Made by a program: the position numbers and the translations under genes. Under the pieces are notes generated by a model. It had not been told where the DNA came from and did not search any database. It saw nothing but the letters and a program-made list of their open reading frames with translations. A stretch of 64,000 bases of DNA, taken from NCBI RefSeq assembly GCF_014839805.1, contig NC_051132.1, positions 4,836,001 through 4,900,000 of the forward strand, in the 5' to 3' direction. Below, in pieces: positions 1 to 12,254 of the stretch. Source of the DNA: Manduca sexta. Taxonomy: Eukaryota > Arthropoda > Insecta > Lepidoptera > Sphingidae. The first letter of the stretch is position 1. Each line of letters starts with the position of its first letter.

Positions 1-193
1 AGTTATGAAAATATTTTTAATCATTCTTTCATTAAATATATTATGTCATTTTAGTGTGCTTATTATTTATAAGTTATAGTTTTATTTTATTATATAGCAT
101 GTATTTTTATTAAAGCGCGAAGTAATATTAATCAAGTAAAATTCCTTACACTAACTTTTTCATAAGTAATGTAAGTTTTTTTACGTTATGCAG

Positions 194-300
194 AGAGTTT
201 TCTGAGAAACCCTCAAAGGATCATCCCAATGGAAAATCCTAGCGGCATCTTTGCAAACGATACACTGTTGAAAAATCAAGAATATGATAATGATGTATAA
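194..300 (+). CDS. Possible terminal coding exon of an unrecognised + strand gene
   Basis: A T-rich tract and a CAG acceptor end at 193. From there a frame with two leading bases reads 34 residues, including RNPQRIIPMENPSGIF, and stops with TAA at 298-300. A second frame is also open for 15 codons, so the frame is not certain. A GTATAA at 294-299 could be a donor for a 57-base intron ending at the CAG before 351. The rest of the gene would lie left of the window. I do not recognise the family. Confidence 0.25.
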
Positions 301-350
301 TAATTAATACATATTTGAAATTTAATGAACTCGTTAAACTACCTTTTCAG

Positions 351-447
351 ACTCAAGGGGCGTTTAAGGCACTTCGGACATACCACCGATAAATATCAAG
401 TCGCCAATCTTAATCAATTCTACCCGCTCCTACCGCAAGCACCATGA
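351..447 (+). CDS. Possible alternative terminal coding exon, unrecognised gene
   Basis: A clear acceptor (pyrimidine-rich, ending TTTTCAG at 350) is followed by a frame with one leading base that reads 31 residues of natural composition, including LRHFGHTTDKYQVANLNQFY, and ends with TGA at 445-447. An AATAAA follows at 518-523, which suits a 3' end here. The phase does not join simply to the candidate exon at 194-300, so these may be alternative last exons. No family is recognised. Confidence 0.35.
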
Positions 448-517
448 AGATACAAACAAAAACAACGTTTAAAACCTTATCAAACGCTCGGCACCTTCAT
501 TTCAGTTGCACCTTTCG

Positions 518-523
518 AATAAA
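518..523 (+). terminator. Candidate polyadenylation signal AATAAA
   Basis: Canonical hexamer about 70 bases after the TGA at 445-447, consistent with a + strand gene ending at the left edge. Confidence 0.3.
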
Positions 524-2414
524 TATTCATTTAATTGTTTAGTGGCTAAAATGTACAAAAAAATCAAACAAAACAAACAAACGGACGGTCCAGTTTGTCC
601 AAAATCGCAGAGTCTCCATACACGCGCGCCTTAATTGACTCGGATTCTAAGAAAGTAATTTCACAAATTGCTTTCAGCTACCGGATTTCGAGATCGACAC
701 TGGACAACGATTGGAACTCTGTCGCTGTAACATTACGGAGACATTAAAGTAAATGTTTGAGTAAAGCTATACTAAATTACTTCGACAAAGTCCTGAGAGT
801 ACAGGTTGCGACAAAAAAAAGATGTACCGTGTACTCCGATGTCGTGGGCGGGTGAAATTTTATAACGAGCTAATGTTGATTATAGAACTGCTATAAAACG
901 ATTGTGTAACGTAAATTATGGCTCGAATTCAATAGACCTAACTGCTTGAGGTTAGAATGGTATGTAAACAGTGAAATTATTTTTATTATAAGTTTTAATG
1001 CTTTTATTTATGACATTATTTGAGGTAAGTCTCATATAGAGTACAAATAATGGAAACGGTAGGTTATAATATTTAATATTCAAATTTTTATTTTTCCCTA
1101 CTAGATATAGATATTAGAGTGTTGAATTGTATAGCATTCGTACATAATTATGAATTGCAACTACTTATATACTTGTATAAAGGAAAAATATTATGTTCTA
1201 TTTTAAAACGTACATATTTATAAATTTTGAGAAATAATTTTAATCAATAAATAGATAAATAAACATTAGACATTTTATAATTCTCCAACAGTTTTATTAC
1301 TACCGCAACACGCGATATCAAGAAAAAGTATCACTTAAAGCGGTGTGCCCAAATTAAAATACGAGAATTTTGTCGTGCCCTTCTTAAGATGGCGAATTTG
1401 GCGTCGAATAAAATACATTTTTAATTAAACATCATTTGTATAGGGTACGTGATGGAAGGGACGCCATTTTATACTTCCGATAATGTTTAACAGCATTTTC
1501 ATGGTTTCCTACGTTGCGATGTGATATTTTAAGTTTTTATTTTTGTTAATTTAATAAGTGAAACTGCCACATTAAGATCTATAAGGATGTGGTTTAATTA
1601 TTTAAATTAACATTGCAGCTTAAAATAACTATTACTATGAAATACGTTTGAGCAGCAAAGCTATGAATAAATGTTAAGTGATGGCGTAGAATATTTCTAA
1701 GTCGAATAATAATAATTATGTAAGGTTAATTATACGTTTGCGCTTCTAATAACGTTTATGGTTTAAACAAGTCTTGAAAATAGGGACAACAATGCTCTGG
1801 TCACGGAACAATTAACTATGACAAAGAAAATAATAAATAGTAATGCAAACAAGTTTCTTTTTCAATCCAAAAGGCAAGTCGGTAAATTACAGGGAACTAA
1901 ATAAAATACCGAGTCATTAGTAAATGTTAAATCAGTGTACGCAAAAAATAGCCCAAACGGAATGCATCTAAAAGTTAAAGAGACAACGAACCCTTGTAAA
2001 ACCCAAACAATTCCTTGAACGCACATAAGTTTTCCTTTTACCTCGCAACGCTTATTTATTTATTAATTAAACATTACTGTTGTACAAATTATCCATTTGT
2101 GAAACTATTATTAACATTCCATCTCAATTGTCGGTAATGGCCGGCGGAGTCGTTGCGTATTTTCTTATTAATTATATAACAGGAGGTTTGTTCGAGCCAG
2201 AGAGGTAGTCAGAACCTTGTTTCGTTCGTTTCAAACTTTACTATGAACTTGGAAATGTTTAATTCGTTTTAGTAAAAATGTTCTACGATAATTTTGCTTA
2301 CAAGTGACTCTTTCAAGGAAAGTTTATATACGATAGTATTTTTTTAGATTTGGGTATTTAATATTTGTTACAAATTTGTCACAATAAATTTTCGCCATAT
2401 AATAACTGAACGAA
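524..2414. other. Intergenic, no gene seen
   Basis: AT-rich sequence with short open frames only. I see no splice-bounded exon, RNA gene or recognisable transposon. Confidence 0.6.
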
Positions 2415-2630
2415 TATATATAGTAACTGAACCATAGTAATTGGACGAATTCAAAACTTCAAATCGTCTATACACGTTAAATTTAATGGAAACATGTATT
2501 GTTCTTTGTGTGAAGTAAAGTAAAACTCTTTTATTTTGTAAAGTTTTTTTTTTGATAAGAACACAAAACTGTATAGGCAATTCGAAGTTTTGAATTTGTC
2601 ACGCTATGTCGGTGACTGTGCCTATTATTA
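2415..2630. repeat. Decayed palindromic element
   Basis: Imperfect inverted repeat: the stretch around 2421-2474 (containing GAATTCAAAACTTC) pairs with 2571-2628 (containing GAAGTTTTGAATT), with small gaps over about 50 bases. The roughly 95-base centre is AT-rich. It looks like an eroded foldback or MITE. Confidence 0.5.
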
Positions 2631-3339
2631 CACAAAAGTGCAAGGAATATAATAAAGCGACAAGTATTATCGACAAACATATTTCAAATTACATTGATAG
2701 AGTTCCCTTGGGTGCAAAACTTGGAGTCTATTAAATGCAGTTTATCAATGAATTGAAATATTCTCCGAAAATGGATTCAATAGTATAGAATTGCATTCGC
2801 AGACTGTATGGCGTGGTTCGACTTATGGTCAGTTGCAAAAAGTATCAAAACAGTGGTAACTGAATAAGCTCTACAAAAACTACCCTCGCTGAGTCATTGT
2901 CATTCATTCATAAAAATGTGTTCATTCAGAATTCGATTCATTTGGAATCCGCGTATGAATTTCTTCGTACTAATCGTCCCACTTCAGTCCAAAATGATGA
3001 ATTAGTGTAAATATTTCGCAAAATTTTGCAGTACGCGAACGATGTTTTGACGACGAATGCCCACAGCGTTATTGTCATTTGATTTACTGGTAGCAGTAAA
3101 CTATATTATACAATACAAAAATATTATAAAAATAGAATAACGAATTGTGCCTACATAGTGCTATAAAAAGAAATATTTATTTACTGTCATTTATGTCGAT
3201 TCAGTGCTCTACTCAATAAATACTTTTCCAACATATTAATCCTCAGAACAATAACTAAAACTATATCACATTAGGAAACTTAATGTACGGTCACAACTGT
3301 GTAGGCTTCGTATGCGCTTACACAAAAAATCGACGCATA
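2631..3339. other. Intergenic, no gene seen
   Basis: AT-rich, with no supported coding, RNA or repeat feature, up to the TA target site of the maT element. Confidence 0.6.
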
Positions 3340-3341
3340 TA

Positions 3342-4643
3342 CTTAGTCTGGCCATAAATACTGTTACACTTAATTATAAAAAAATATTACATTTGAATTT
3401 CGAATCTGTCATTTTTATACGATTGTTCATTGTGTTTTCTCATTTTGGCGCCAATACATTGTAAAATATTTTGCGATATTAAAATGGTGTGGGGTGATAA
3501 AGAGAACCGAATCGCTGTGATAGCATTACACAAAGTAGGTATGGAGCCAAATGCAATTTTAAAACTCTCCATACACTTGGTATTAGTAAAATGTTTGTGT
3601 ACCGGGCTATTAATAGGTACAATGAGACCTCCTCTGTTTGTGACAGAAAAGATCTGGCCGTCCACGTAGTGTTCGTACGAAAAAGGTGGTCAAAGCAGTA
3701 AGGGAAAGAATTCGAAGAAATCCTGTCCGAAAGCAAAAGATTTTATCTCGGGAAATGAAGATAGCACCTAGAACCATGTCGCGTATTTTAAAAGATGACT
3801 TAGGACTTGCAGCCTATAAGAGACGCACTGGCCATTTCTTAACTGATAATTTAAAGAAGAATAGGGTGGTAAAATCGAAACAACTACTGAAGCGGTACGC
3901 AAAGGGAGGTCACAGAAAAATTTTGTTTACGGATGAGAAAATTTTTACAATTGAGCAACATTTTAACAAACAAAATGACCGTATTTATGCTCAAAGCTCT
4001 AAGGAAGCTTCCCAATTAGTCGACAGAGTGCAACGTGGACATTATCCGACTTCAGTGATGGTTTGGTGGGGTGTTAGCTATGAAGGAGTGACTGAGCCAT
4101 ATTTTTGTGAAAAGGTATCAAAACATCGGCACAAGTGTATCAAGATACCATTCTTGAGAAGGTAGTTAAGCCCCTTAACATCACCATGTTCAATAACCAA
4201 GTATGGTCCTTCCAGCAAGACTCGGCGCCGGGTCATAAAGCTCGGTCCACGCAGTCTTGGTTGGAATCGAACGTTTCGGACTTCATCAGAGCTGAAGACT
4301 GGCCGTCGTCTAGTCCCGATCTTAATCCGCTGGATTATGATTTGTGGTCAGTTTTAGAGAGTACAGCTTGCTCTAAACGCCATGATAATTTGAGTCCCTA
4401 AAACAATCTATACGATTGGCAGTGAAGAATTTTCCCATGGAAAGAGTGCGTGCTTCTATTGATAACTGGCCTCATCGTTTAAAGGACTGTATTGCAGCCA
4501 ATGGAGACCACTTCGAATAAGCTTTTATATTTTTAATTGTTTTATATTTATGTATTAAACTGACACACTGTAAAAGTAATAAATGTTATTTGCAGTTAAC
4601 AATTTTCTTTTTTCTTTATTACAATATTTATGGCAAGACTAGG
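3342..4643 (+). mobile_element. maT-family (DD37D) Tc1/mariner element, copy 1
   Basis: A 1302-bp element bounded by imperfect terminal inverted repeats of about 27 bases (left CTTAGTCTGGCCATAAATAC; right, as reverse complement, CCTAGTCTTGCCATAAATAT) and flanked by TA at 3340-3341 and 4644-4645. It encloses one broken transposase frame. The sequence is almost identical to the element at 20366-21670, so both moved recently. This copy lies outside the duplicated segment and is therefore an independent insertion. Confidence 0.93.
3484..4520 (+). pseudogene. maT transposase, frameshifted
   Basis: Begins with ATG at 3484 ([12 protein letters not shown]) and ends in the residues ANGDHFE before TAA at 4518. 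The order is an N-terminal helix-turn-helix pair, a GRPR linker, then the DDE catalytic core with [20 protein letters not shown] and [12 protein letters not shown]. At least four one-base shifts break the frame: a lost T near 3560, one at an A run near 3647, a lost A near 4112, and one near 4395. The second and fourth are shared with the copy at 20508-21546; the first and third are private to this one. It cannot encode a full transposase as written. Confidence 0.9.
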
Positions 4644-4645
4644 TA

Positions 4646-6378
4646 CTTATAAAAATTTCGATGCTGTCAGCCATCACATTATCCTACTGTCACTAAACAG
4701 TTTGCATTCGTGGAAGATGAAACGGACGTGACCATTACACGTTATAAACGTCACTTATTACATATTTGCAATACAATTACCAAATTGCCCAATCGCGAGG
4801 CGGTGAATGAAAAACAAAGCATCTCCCGGCATTCGTATATGTTGACATTTGAGCACATTGTCGCCGCGGCCATTGACGACGCGTCTCATCGATTTTATTG
4901 GACCCAATTGACGTGCCTTTGTGTGCAAATAGTTCGCCTCGCCCGGTGTTATCCCATTTACGTTTTCTACACAATTATAAACATCCTTACGCCTGCAATA
5001 AAATTTTATAATCCACCTCCTGTCCTCAGTGATAGACGCTAATAAATCTACATTGTTTACATGTTTAATATCAACTACATTTCTTGATAGTTAAGAAGAT
5101 TTATTACAAAATATAACTCTCGAAGCAAAAAATCACCCCATTATCTTGGCGTATGCTAATAATGTTTTCATTTCGGCGCATCTGGTATACTGATTGAGGT
5201 TTTTTCTGTGCCCGTACACCGGTATGCAAAGGAGCACATTTGCATCTTCCAAACTACATTCAGCCTAATTTGGATGCATCCGCTATCTCCACTCCGAAAT
5301 CGTTAAAATGCACGCACGGTAGCGAGAAACGGTACAAACACACAAAACAATAAATAAATAACGAGAACAATAAATATAATTAAAAACGACAAAAAGCGTC
5401 CGTCCGCATGACGCGGCGAGCGGTTGCGCGCTCTCGACGACTCTATATTAACGATACGAATTTAGCCTAAATTAAACAATTGAAAATAAACTTTATTCGA
5501 AACGTTTTAAGATTCACGTTGCAACATAAAAATTATATATTCGTCCAACATTTTGTCACCGACCCGTCACGTTTCCGAGGGCTCATCATTAAAGATTTTT
5601 GTTTTTAATCCTCAGCAGTAGGGTCGAGTATCCTACGCATTCAGCCTCACCGAATATATTTTTTTCAATTCAAAAATGGAATTTAAACAAGCTGCCGTTT
5701 CTTTATTGTGCTTCGATCGCGATTCTAGCCTTTCGCTCAATAATTGGGGTCATTAAGGTGCAAAATCGTTCGGAAATCAATTTTGACAGGCATAAGGTGT
5801 ACTTTCGGTCTATGACAGATCGTGTAGGCCCTAATAAGGTTCGGGCTGGCGAGTAATATCCCTTCGGAAGGTTGTCGTGTTCTAAATTTATTACGCCAAT
5901 TAGTAGAGTTCACGTCAAAGGATTTATCTTCGGTATCGATCGCACTCTATTTGGGAGGTAACGGTCGATAATGGTCAAATTTCTTGGAACGTGTTTTTTT
6001 AGTTGCAGTAGATATTTTCGGAAGCGAGAATGTAACAAGTTAATTGGATAAAAGTATTTGGATGGCGACACATGTGGGTGCTTATAGAGACGATTACGAG
6101 CCGAGATTAATAAGGCAGCTACCGGAATTTGATCACATAACCGGTGCGAGAGATAACTAGGTGGATGCCGCCACCAATTACTATGTGTACGTTTATGTTG
6201 CTCATTTCGTAACATTCGTTTGAATTAAATTAATGACCACTAGTGCTAATGGATGTATTCATCATTCCATTACTCAAGTGTGAAAACCGAGATTTGTTTC
6301 AATGAAATTTCATTTGTCCAAATTAGTATGATGAAGTGTTATAGTGCTAATAATTTTAAAATGCGTTGTTCAAATTAT
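4646..6378. other. Intergenic, no gene seen
   Basis: Contains GC-richer stretches near 4850-4940 and 5280-5450 and an open frame at 4710-5042 (110 codons) without any motif, repeat support or splice context. I do not call a gene. Confidence 0.5.
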
Positions 6379-9300
6379 TAAGCAGATTGAAACAATGATA
6401 CTATACTACAGGAACAACGTTACGATTTCGTCAATGTTATGTATTATATTTCACTATTTATTATACCTTTTAATTACATATTCATAAAAAAATCGACGCT
6501 AATTTTAACAATTCTTTCCTTGTAAAGTTAGTATTCATAATGAATATTAAGTCATAAGTAGGCTGATCAAAAACTTCTAGATATCTAGGACTCATGAAAC
6601 ATTAGCTTAGAACCGTAACACGCAATGTTTTGTGTCATTACCTTGCTAACATTGTTTGTTACATTCTATAATGATAAATGACGAAAGGAGCGATCTGAGC
6701 ACGTTTTATAACTGTTATGATTACCCTTAAACTGTTTATACACTAACGAAAACTTTAAATTATCAAGCACTGCTCTCATCAACCACAGAGGTATATTGAT
6801 TTTTGAGGTTCAGTCTACATTATATTATTGCTACATACACCTACGCGAATATTATGATTATAAAAGTGTTACATAACTTCGATAAAACAGGCGCGGATTA
6901 GGAAAATGAATTTGATCATGACCCCCCACATAACTAAAAAGTTACAACCTCGACACATTGAAATGCATTACAAATATCTCCCATATTAATATCTTTGATA
7001 CGAACCTGAGAGAACAACGTATAAACACAAAAATGAAATATGACCAGCCCATTACACGCCACCTCATTGGGCCACAATAAAAATCTAAATTCATCACAGA
7101 AATCCCACGGGACACGATAAATGAAGTCGTAATAGATTAACTTCTAACAATTGTAAGTGTTCGACCACTCACTGGACATTTTTTTTGCATTTCACGAATG
7201 AATGGATGCTTTATGAATGAATGGATTTATCGATTTTTTGCCCACCTGTAGTCCGCCCGAGTTCGTAGGCGATAAAAATTTGTATTGTTAAATTATTATT
7301 TATGAACGTGAATTTTGAATGGAGGTGTAAAACTCAAGTATGCTCTTAAGAATGCGAAGAAGGACGATTAATGTTATTGAAAAATTGTATCAATTCGTCG
7401 TGAATGAATTTAACAATAGAAATATGTTTTTTTACATTCACTGTTCATTTTTACTGATACTTAAAAATACCATTAAAGTTAGAAATCACCGCGTTGATCT
7501 AGGAGCACAAATAAGCTTAAGTTGTGAGCCAGCAGGTTTAAATGTTACATCTAGACACACTAAAGATTTAATTTCAAACAAGAACGAATCCCGCTCAGGT
7601 TTATCACATAAGTTCTTTATACACATTTATATACAAGTGGCCTATGGTTATCTACAATTATTTTCTTCCGATTTAATCTACATCGCATCCAAAGCAATAA
7701 GAACTTAACTTCAAGATCACTAGAACAAGATCAATACTTTTACATAGTCAAAATACTTCAGACGCCTGATTCCCACAATATTTTATGAAGTCATACCAAC
7801 TGGCCGCAGGATCTTCATAACCTCACCTTTCAAATTAAATGGCGTGAGAGGAATCGCAAATCGAACCGAACTTGTTCCCACACCGACCCGGCACCTGACA
7901 AAGAACTAATAGAAATGTTTACGGGTTATTTGATAACAGATGCTGTATAACGCACCCGCACAATACTTGTGAAACTTGGGAATCGTGTAGAAAATGTAGG
8001 AAAATATTTGGTCCTGCAATGTAGGCAACATTTGTCGCATAAACAATCAATAATTCTACTTGCATGTATAAATTTTCTGAAATATATAGGAGACAGTAGT
8101 AAATTTTAGTTTTCTCAATATTTTATGTGACTGATCTTGAGTTTCTATATTGTATAATAACTCGTCATACGTATAAATAAAAATAACGTATCATAAATAT
8201 TACTTTAATTAATCGTGTAAAAGAATTCATGACAAGCCAAAACAAAATTGATTCATAATAATTTATCCGTAAATACATTATAGTTTAAGCGAAGAGGGGG
8301 CATGAGTCCCCTCACACCAACCTAATCCGCTCATGATTTTTAATATAATCGAAGCGAATTAAGAGGGTGCCGTAATAAAATCCATTTAATCGTATAAGAT
8401 TAGACGTAGAATCTAACACAAAAAAACAAGGACAATAAGCTACCTTAAGTATGACAAAATTTATGTCTATTACTTAATTTTGAGACTTAAAATATAACGC
8501 TTATAATGGTGACTGCGATATACTGACATACATTGTTTGTTTAATTTAACTTAATATAAAAAAAAAACAGATAAGTAACAGCAATAAAACCAAAAACATT
8601 AAAATCGTAACTTCATAACATCAAAAATAATACAATACGTTATCAAATATCAAATTTAGGGCGAAACGTCGTAATCTCACCCTCATGAATAAAACTAGCT
8701 GGTGTATAAATTCAAATTTCCTCTCACCACACGCTCATTTCCATCGCTCCCCTATGGTTTATTAAAACCGTGCAAAAACCAACACCAAAGTAAGTTGCTA
8801 TCTTACTGCGGAAATGGCATTATCAGCCAGTCCGCCCGACGCGCACACGTCTCAACCAATAGGGCATTCTTATCAGAAAATGACTCATTTCAAATGACAG
8901 AGTGTTCTAAAACTCTACACTGTGGAGAACAACACAATCGATGCACCGACTAAACTCCGAATTTCAACTTTAAACTTGAGCGCATAAAGCCCGCTTTTGA
9001 TAGCATAAAACAATTCAGTTACGACCGACGTAATGCGAACTCTCGTAGAGAGAGGAAATTGGAATAAGAAAATTTGGGGTGTAAAATGAAAGATAGACGA
9101 GTGCTAATTTCCGGCTATTACTACGTCTCTTTCTTTCCCGCACATTTATTGCGGGTAACGTAGTATGGGGGGTCGTATCACTGTCTTTTTCTAGCACGTG
9201 GACCGAGCTACAGTGTAGCCATTTAATAAAGCGTGTAGTGACGTCGTAGGGCTGCAAACTCGCGAATACGTGAAACTGGTCTAGTTTTATTACTAAAGAA

Positions 9301-10565
9301 AGCAATCCTGGAATGTATGTCGATACATTTTTTGTCCCATAAAATACTTGAGTCTGGCAAGTATTGATTAGTCGTGTAGCGTTTCCAATTACATTGAGAT
9401 AATGAGGATAACTTAGAATGGTTAGCGCGTGCATTTGTCTAAGTATAGGTAATTATAACTAAGATTAGCAAAAAGATTTTAGATATTTTTCTCTAACGAA
9501 TCAAAATCTTCCTCTCATACATTAATTAATCTTGACTACTACTACTATCAAGTATACTAAAAACAAGTCGTTACTTACGAAAAACTTACTTAACTTAACC
9601 TACTTAGCAAAAAAAACAATTCAAGCTCATCAAATCAATGAAGTTAGATAATTTGATTCATTCAAATAAATTGAGCGTCGGTATCTAGACACGTACGCTC
9701 CGCTCGGCCTCTCAATAGCAAATGACGGGCGGCCGCGTTGCGTCAACCACTACCGGAATTTATCGACTACCCGCAGACAATTCGCTCGACGTCCACTGTA
9801 TTCTATTGAAATAACTTCGGCCGCTAAATTGTATTGGATTTATTACGTAACAAACAAGTAAACTAGTTTCGTGAATGTGGAACGTTATCGAAATGGAACT
9901 AATTGTAATACTGTCTGGAACATCGTTTGTGGAATTGTAATGGAAGATCTAGTTTTGCATTTGTATGGGTATTGACTTCCATCTTTTAAGTGGTTGTCAT
10001 AAAATAAGTTTATCCTTAGGAAGGTATAGATCACATTTGTAAAATAATTGGCTCATAAGCAAACAGCTTGCTTATGAGCCAATGATTTATTTCGTACCTG
10101 ATGCGTGCCAGTTGCTAGAGAAATAATGTGTGCCTACCGAGAAACTGTACATAAAATTATAACAAAAATTTGTTTAATATATTTATTTATATAAGGTGTA
10201 CATAAAATAACGCACTATGTGACTCTACTATTGTATAGATTAAAATTAAAACTCAAAACATATTGTAAAAGAATACTGAATTACAATAATCGTCTTTTCA
10301 AAGAGAGACATCCTTGTTTCAATTATTTTAAAGTAAACGGATGTAAGCTACCACAATCTTTGAATCGAATGAATAAACTTAACAAGAACTATGAAAGCAT
10401 CCTAAATCGTTAACATTTTGAGATGAATATGAGCTCTTGTATCAGTTTATATGCTTGGAATTTTATTAGGACGGTTTTAATAACTAAGAGATTACCACAA
10501 TAAACTTGCACTTACATAGTGCAGATAACGAATCAAAAAAAAATGAGAAACCCATTAATTCATAT
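6379..10565. repeat. Duplicated segment, copy 1 part a (contig A end)
   Basis: Near-identical and collinear with 32239-36426, with scattered substitutions and homopolymer length changes. Homology starts at a TAA trinucleotide where the other copy carries a Harbinger-type sequence. No gene is visible inside. The open frames (for example around 7340-7708, 8702-8953 and, on the minus strand, 9015-9434) are not supported: two of the three are broken by indels in the other copy and none shows a family motif. A GC-richer patch lies at 9680-9840 and a perfect short hairpin at 10047-10083. Confidence 0.93.
10047..10083. repeat. Perfect 16-bp hairpin, loop ACAGC
   Basis: ATTGGCTCATAAGCAA and its exact reverse complement are separated by five bases. 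The same hairpin occurs at 11735-11771 and 35908-35944 because those stretches are copies of this one. It may be the core of a small MITE or a structured RNA; nothing decides. Confidence 0.6.
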
Positions 10566-11065
10566 NNNNNNNNNNNNNNNNNNNNNNNNNNNNNNNNNNN
10601 NNNNNNNNNNNNNNNNNNNNNNNNNNNNNNNNNNNNNNNNNNNNNNNNNNNNNNNNNNNNNNNNNNNNNNNNNNNNNNNNNNNNNNNNNNNNNNNNNNNN
10701 NNNNNNNNNNNNNNNNNNNNNNNNNNNNNNNNNNNNNNNNNNNNNNNNNNNNNNNNNNNNNNNNNNNNNNNNNNNNNNNNNNNNNNNNNNNNNNNNNNNN
10801 NNNNNNNNNNNNNNNNNNNNNNNNNNNNNNNNNNNNNNNNNNNNNNNNNNNNNNNNNNNNNNNNNNNNNNNNNNNNNNNNNNNNNNNNNNNNNNNNNNNN
10901 NNNNNNNNNNNNNNNNNNNNNNNNNNNNNNNNNNNNNNNNNNNNNNNNNNNNNNNNNNNNNNNNNNNNNNNNNNNNNNNNNNNNNNNNNNNNNNNNNNNN
11001 NNNNNNNNNNNNNNNNNNNNNNNNNNNNNNNNNNNNNNNNNNNNNNNNNNNNNNNNNNNNNNNNN
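10566..11065. other. Assembly gap of exactly 500 N
   Basis: Run of 500 N. The flanks are overlapping copies of the same 1.2 kb, so the true gap length is negative and the N run is a placeholder. Open frames that read across it are meaningless. Confidence 0.99.
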
Positions 11066-12254
11066 AGCGTTTCCAATTACATTGAGATAATGAGGATAAC
11101 TTAGAATGGTTAGCGCGTGCATTTGTCTAAGTATAGGTAATTATAACTAAGATTAGCAAAAAGATTTTAGATATTTTTCTCTAACGAATCAAAATCTTCC
11201 TCGCATACATTAATTAATCTTGACTACTACTACTATCAAGTATACTAAAAAAACAAGTCGTTACTTACGAAAAACTTACTTAACTTAACCTACTTAGCAA
11301 AAAAAATTCAAGCTCATCAAATCAATGAAGTTAGATAATTTGATTCATTCAAATAAATTGAGCGTCGGTATCTAGACACGTACGCTCCGCTCGGCCTCTC
11401 AATAGCAAATGACGGGCGGCCGCGTTGCGTCAACCACTACCGGAATTTATCGACTACCCGCAGACAATTCGCTCGACGTCCACTGTATTCTATTGAAATA
11501 ACTTCGGCCGCTAAATTGTATTGGATTTATTACGTAACAAACAAGTAAACTAGTTTCGTGAATGTGGAACGTTATCGAAATGGAACTAATTGTAATACTG
11601 TCTGGAACATCGTTTGTGGAATTGTAATGGAAGATCTAGTTTTGCATTTGTATGGGTATTGACTTCCATCTTTTAAGTGGTTGTCATAAAATAAGTTTAT
11701 CCTTAGGAAGGTATAGATCACATTTGTAAGCATAATTGGCTCATAAGCAAACAGCTTGCTTATGAGCCAATGATTTATTTCGTACCTGATGCGTGCCAGT
11801 TGCTAGAGAAATAATGTGTGCCTACCGAGAAACTGTACATAAAATTATAACAAAAATTTGTTTAATATATTTATTTATATAAGGTGTACATAAAATAACG
11901 CACTATGTGACTCTACTATTGTATAGATTAAAAATTAAAACTCAAAACATATTGTAAAAGAATACTGAATTACAATAATCGTCTTTTCAAAGAGAGACAT
12001 CTTTGTTTCAATTATTTTAAAGTAAACGGATGTAAGCTACCACAATCTTTGAATCGAATGAATAAACTTAACAAGAACTATGAAAGCATCCTAAATCGTT
12101 AACATTTGAGATGAATATGAGCTCTTGTATCAGTTTATATGCTTGGAATTTTATTAGGACGGTTTTAATAACTAAGAGATTACCTACAAATAAACTTGCA
12201 CTTACATAGTGCAGATAACGAATCAAAAAAAATGAGAAACCCATTAATTCATAT

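Noticed and set aside
3387..3736. Minus-strand frames opposite the maT transposase (also 20411-20761 and 21077-21262)
   Set aside because: Shadows of the transposase gene on the other strand.
4710..5042. 110-codon + strand frame in contig A
   Set aside because: No recognisable domain, mixed composition, overlapped by another frame on the opposite strand; not enough to call a gene.
7340..7708. 122-codon + strand open frame
   Set aside because: In the other copy the frame is broken by 2-base length changes in a T run and near its end, and no motif is present. It behaves as non-coding.
8702..8953. 83-codon + strand frame identical in two copies
   Set aside because: Identity only reflects the duplicated segment. 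No motif and no sign of selection; starts and ends without context.
9015..9434. 139-codon minus-strand open frame
   Set aside because: Indels in the other copy (34878-35292) split it into two frames; no family resemblance or splice context.
10484..11122. Frames reading through the N run (also 30229-30897)
   Set aside because: They are artefacts of translating N; only a few real residues at each end.
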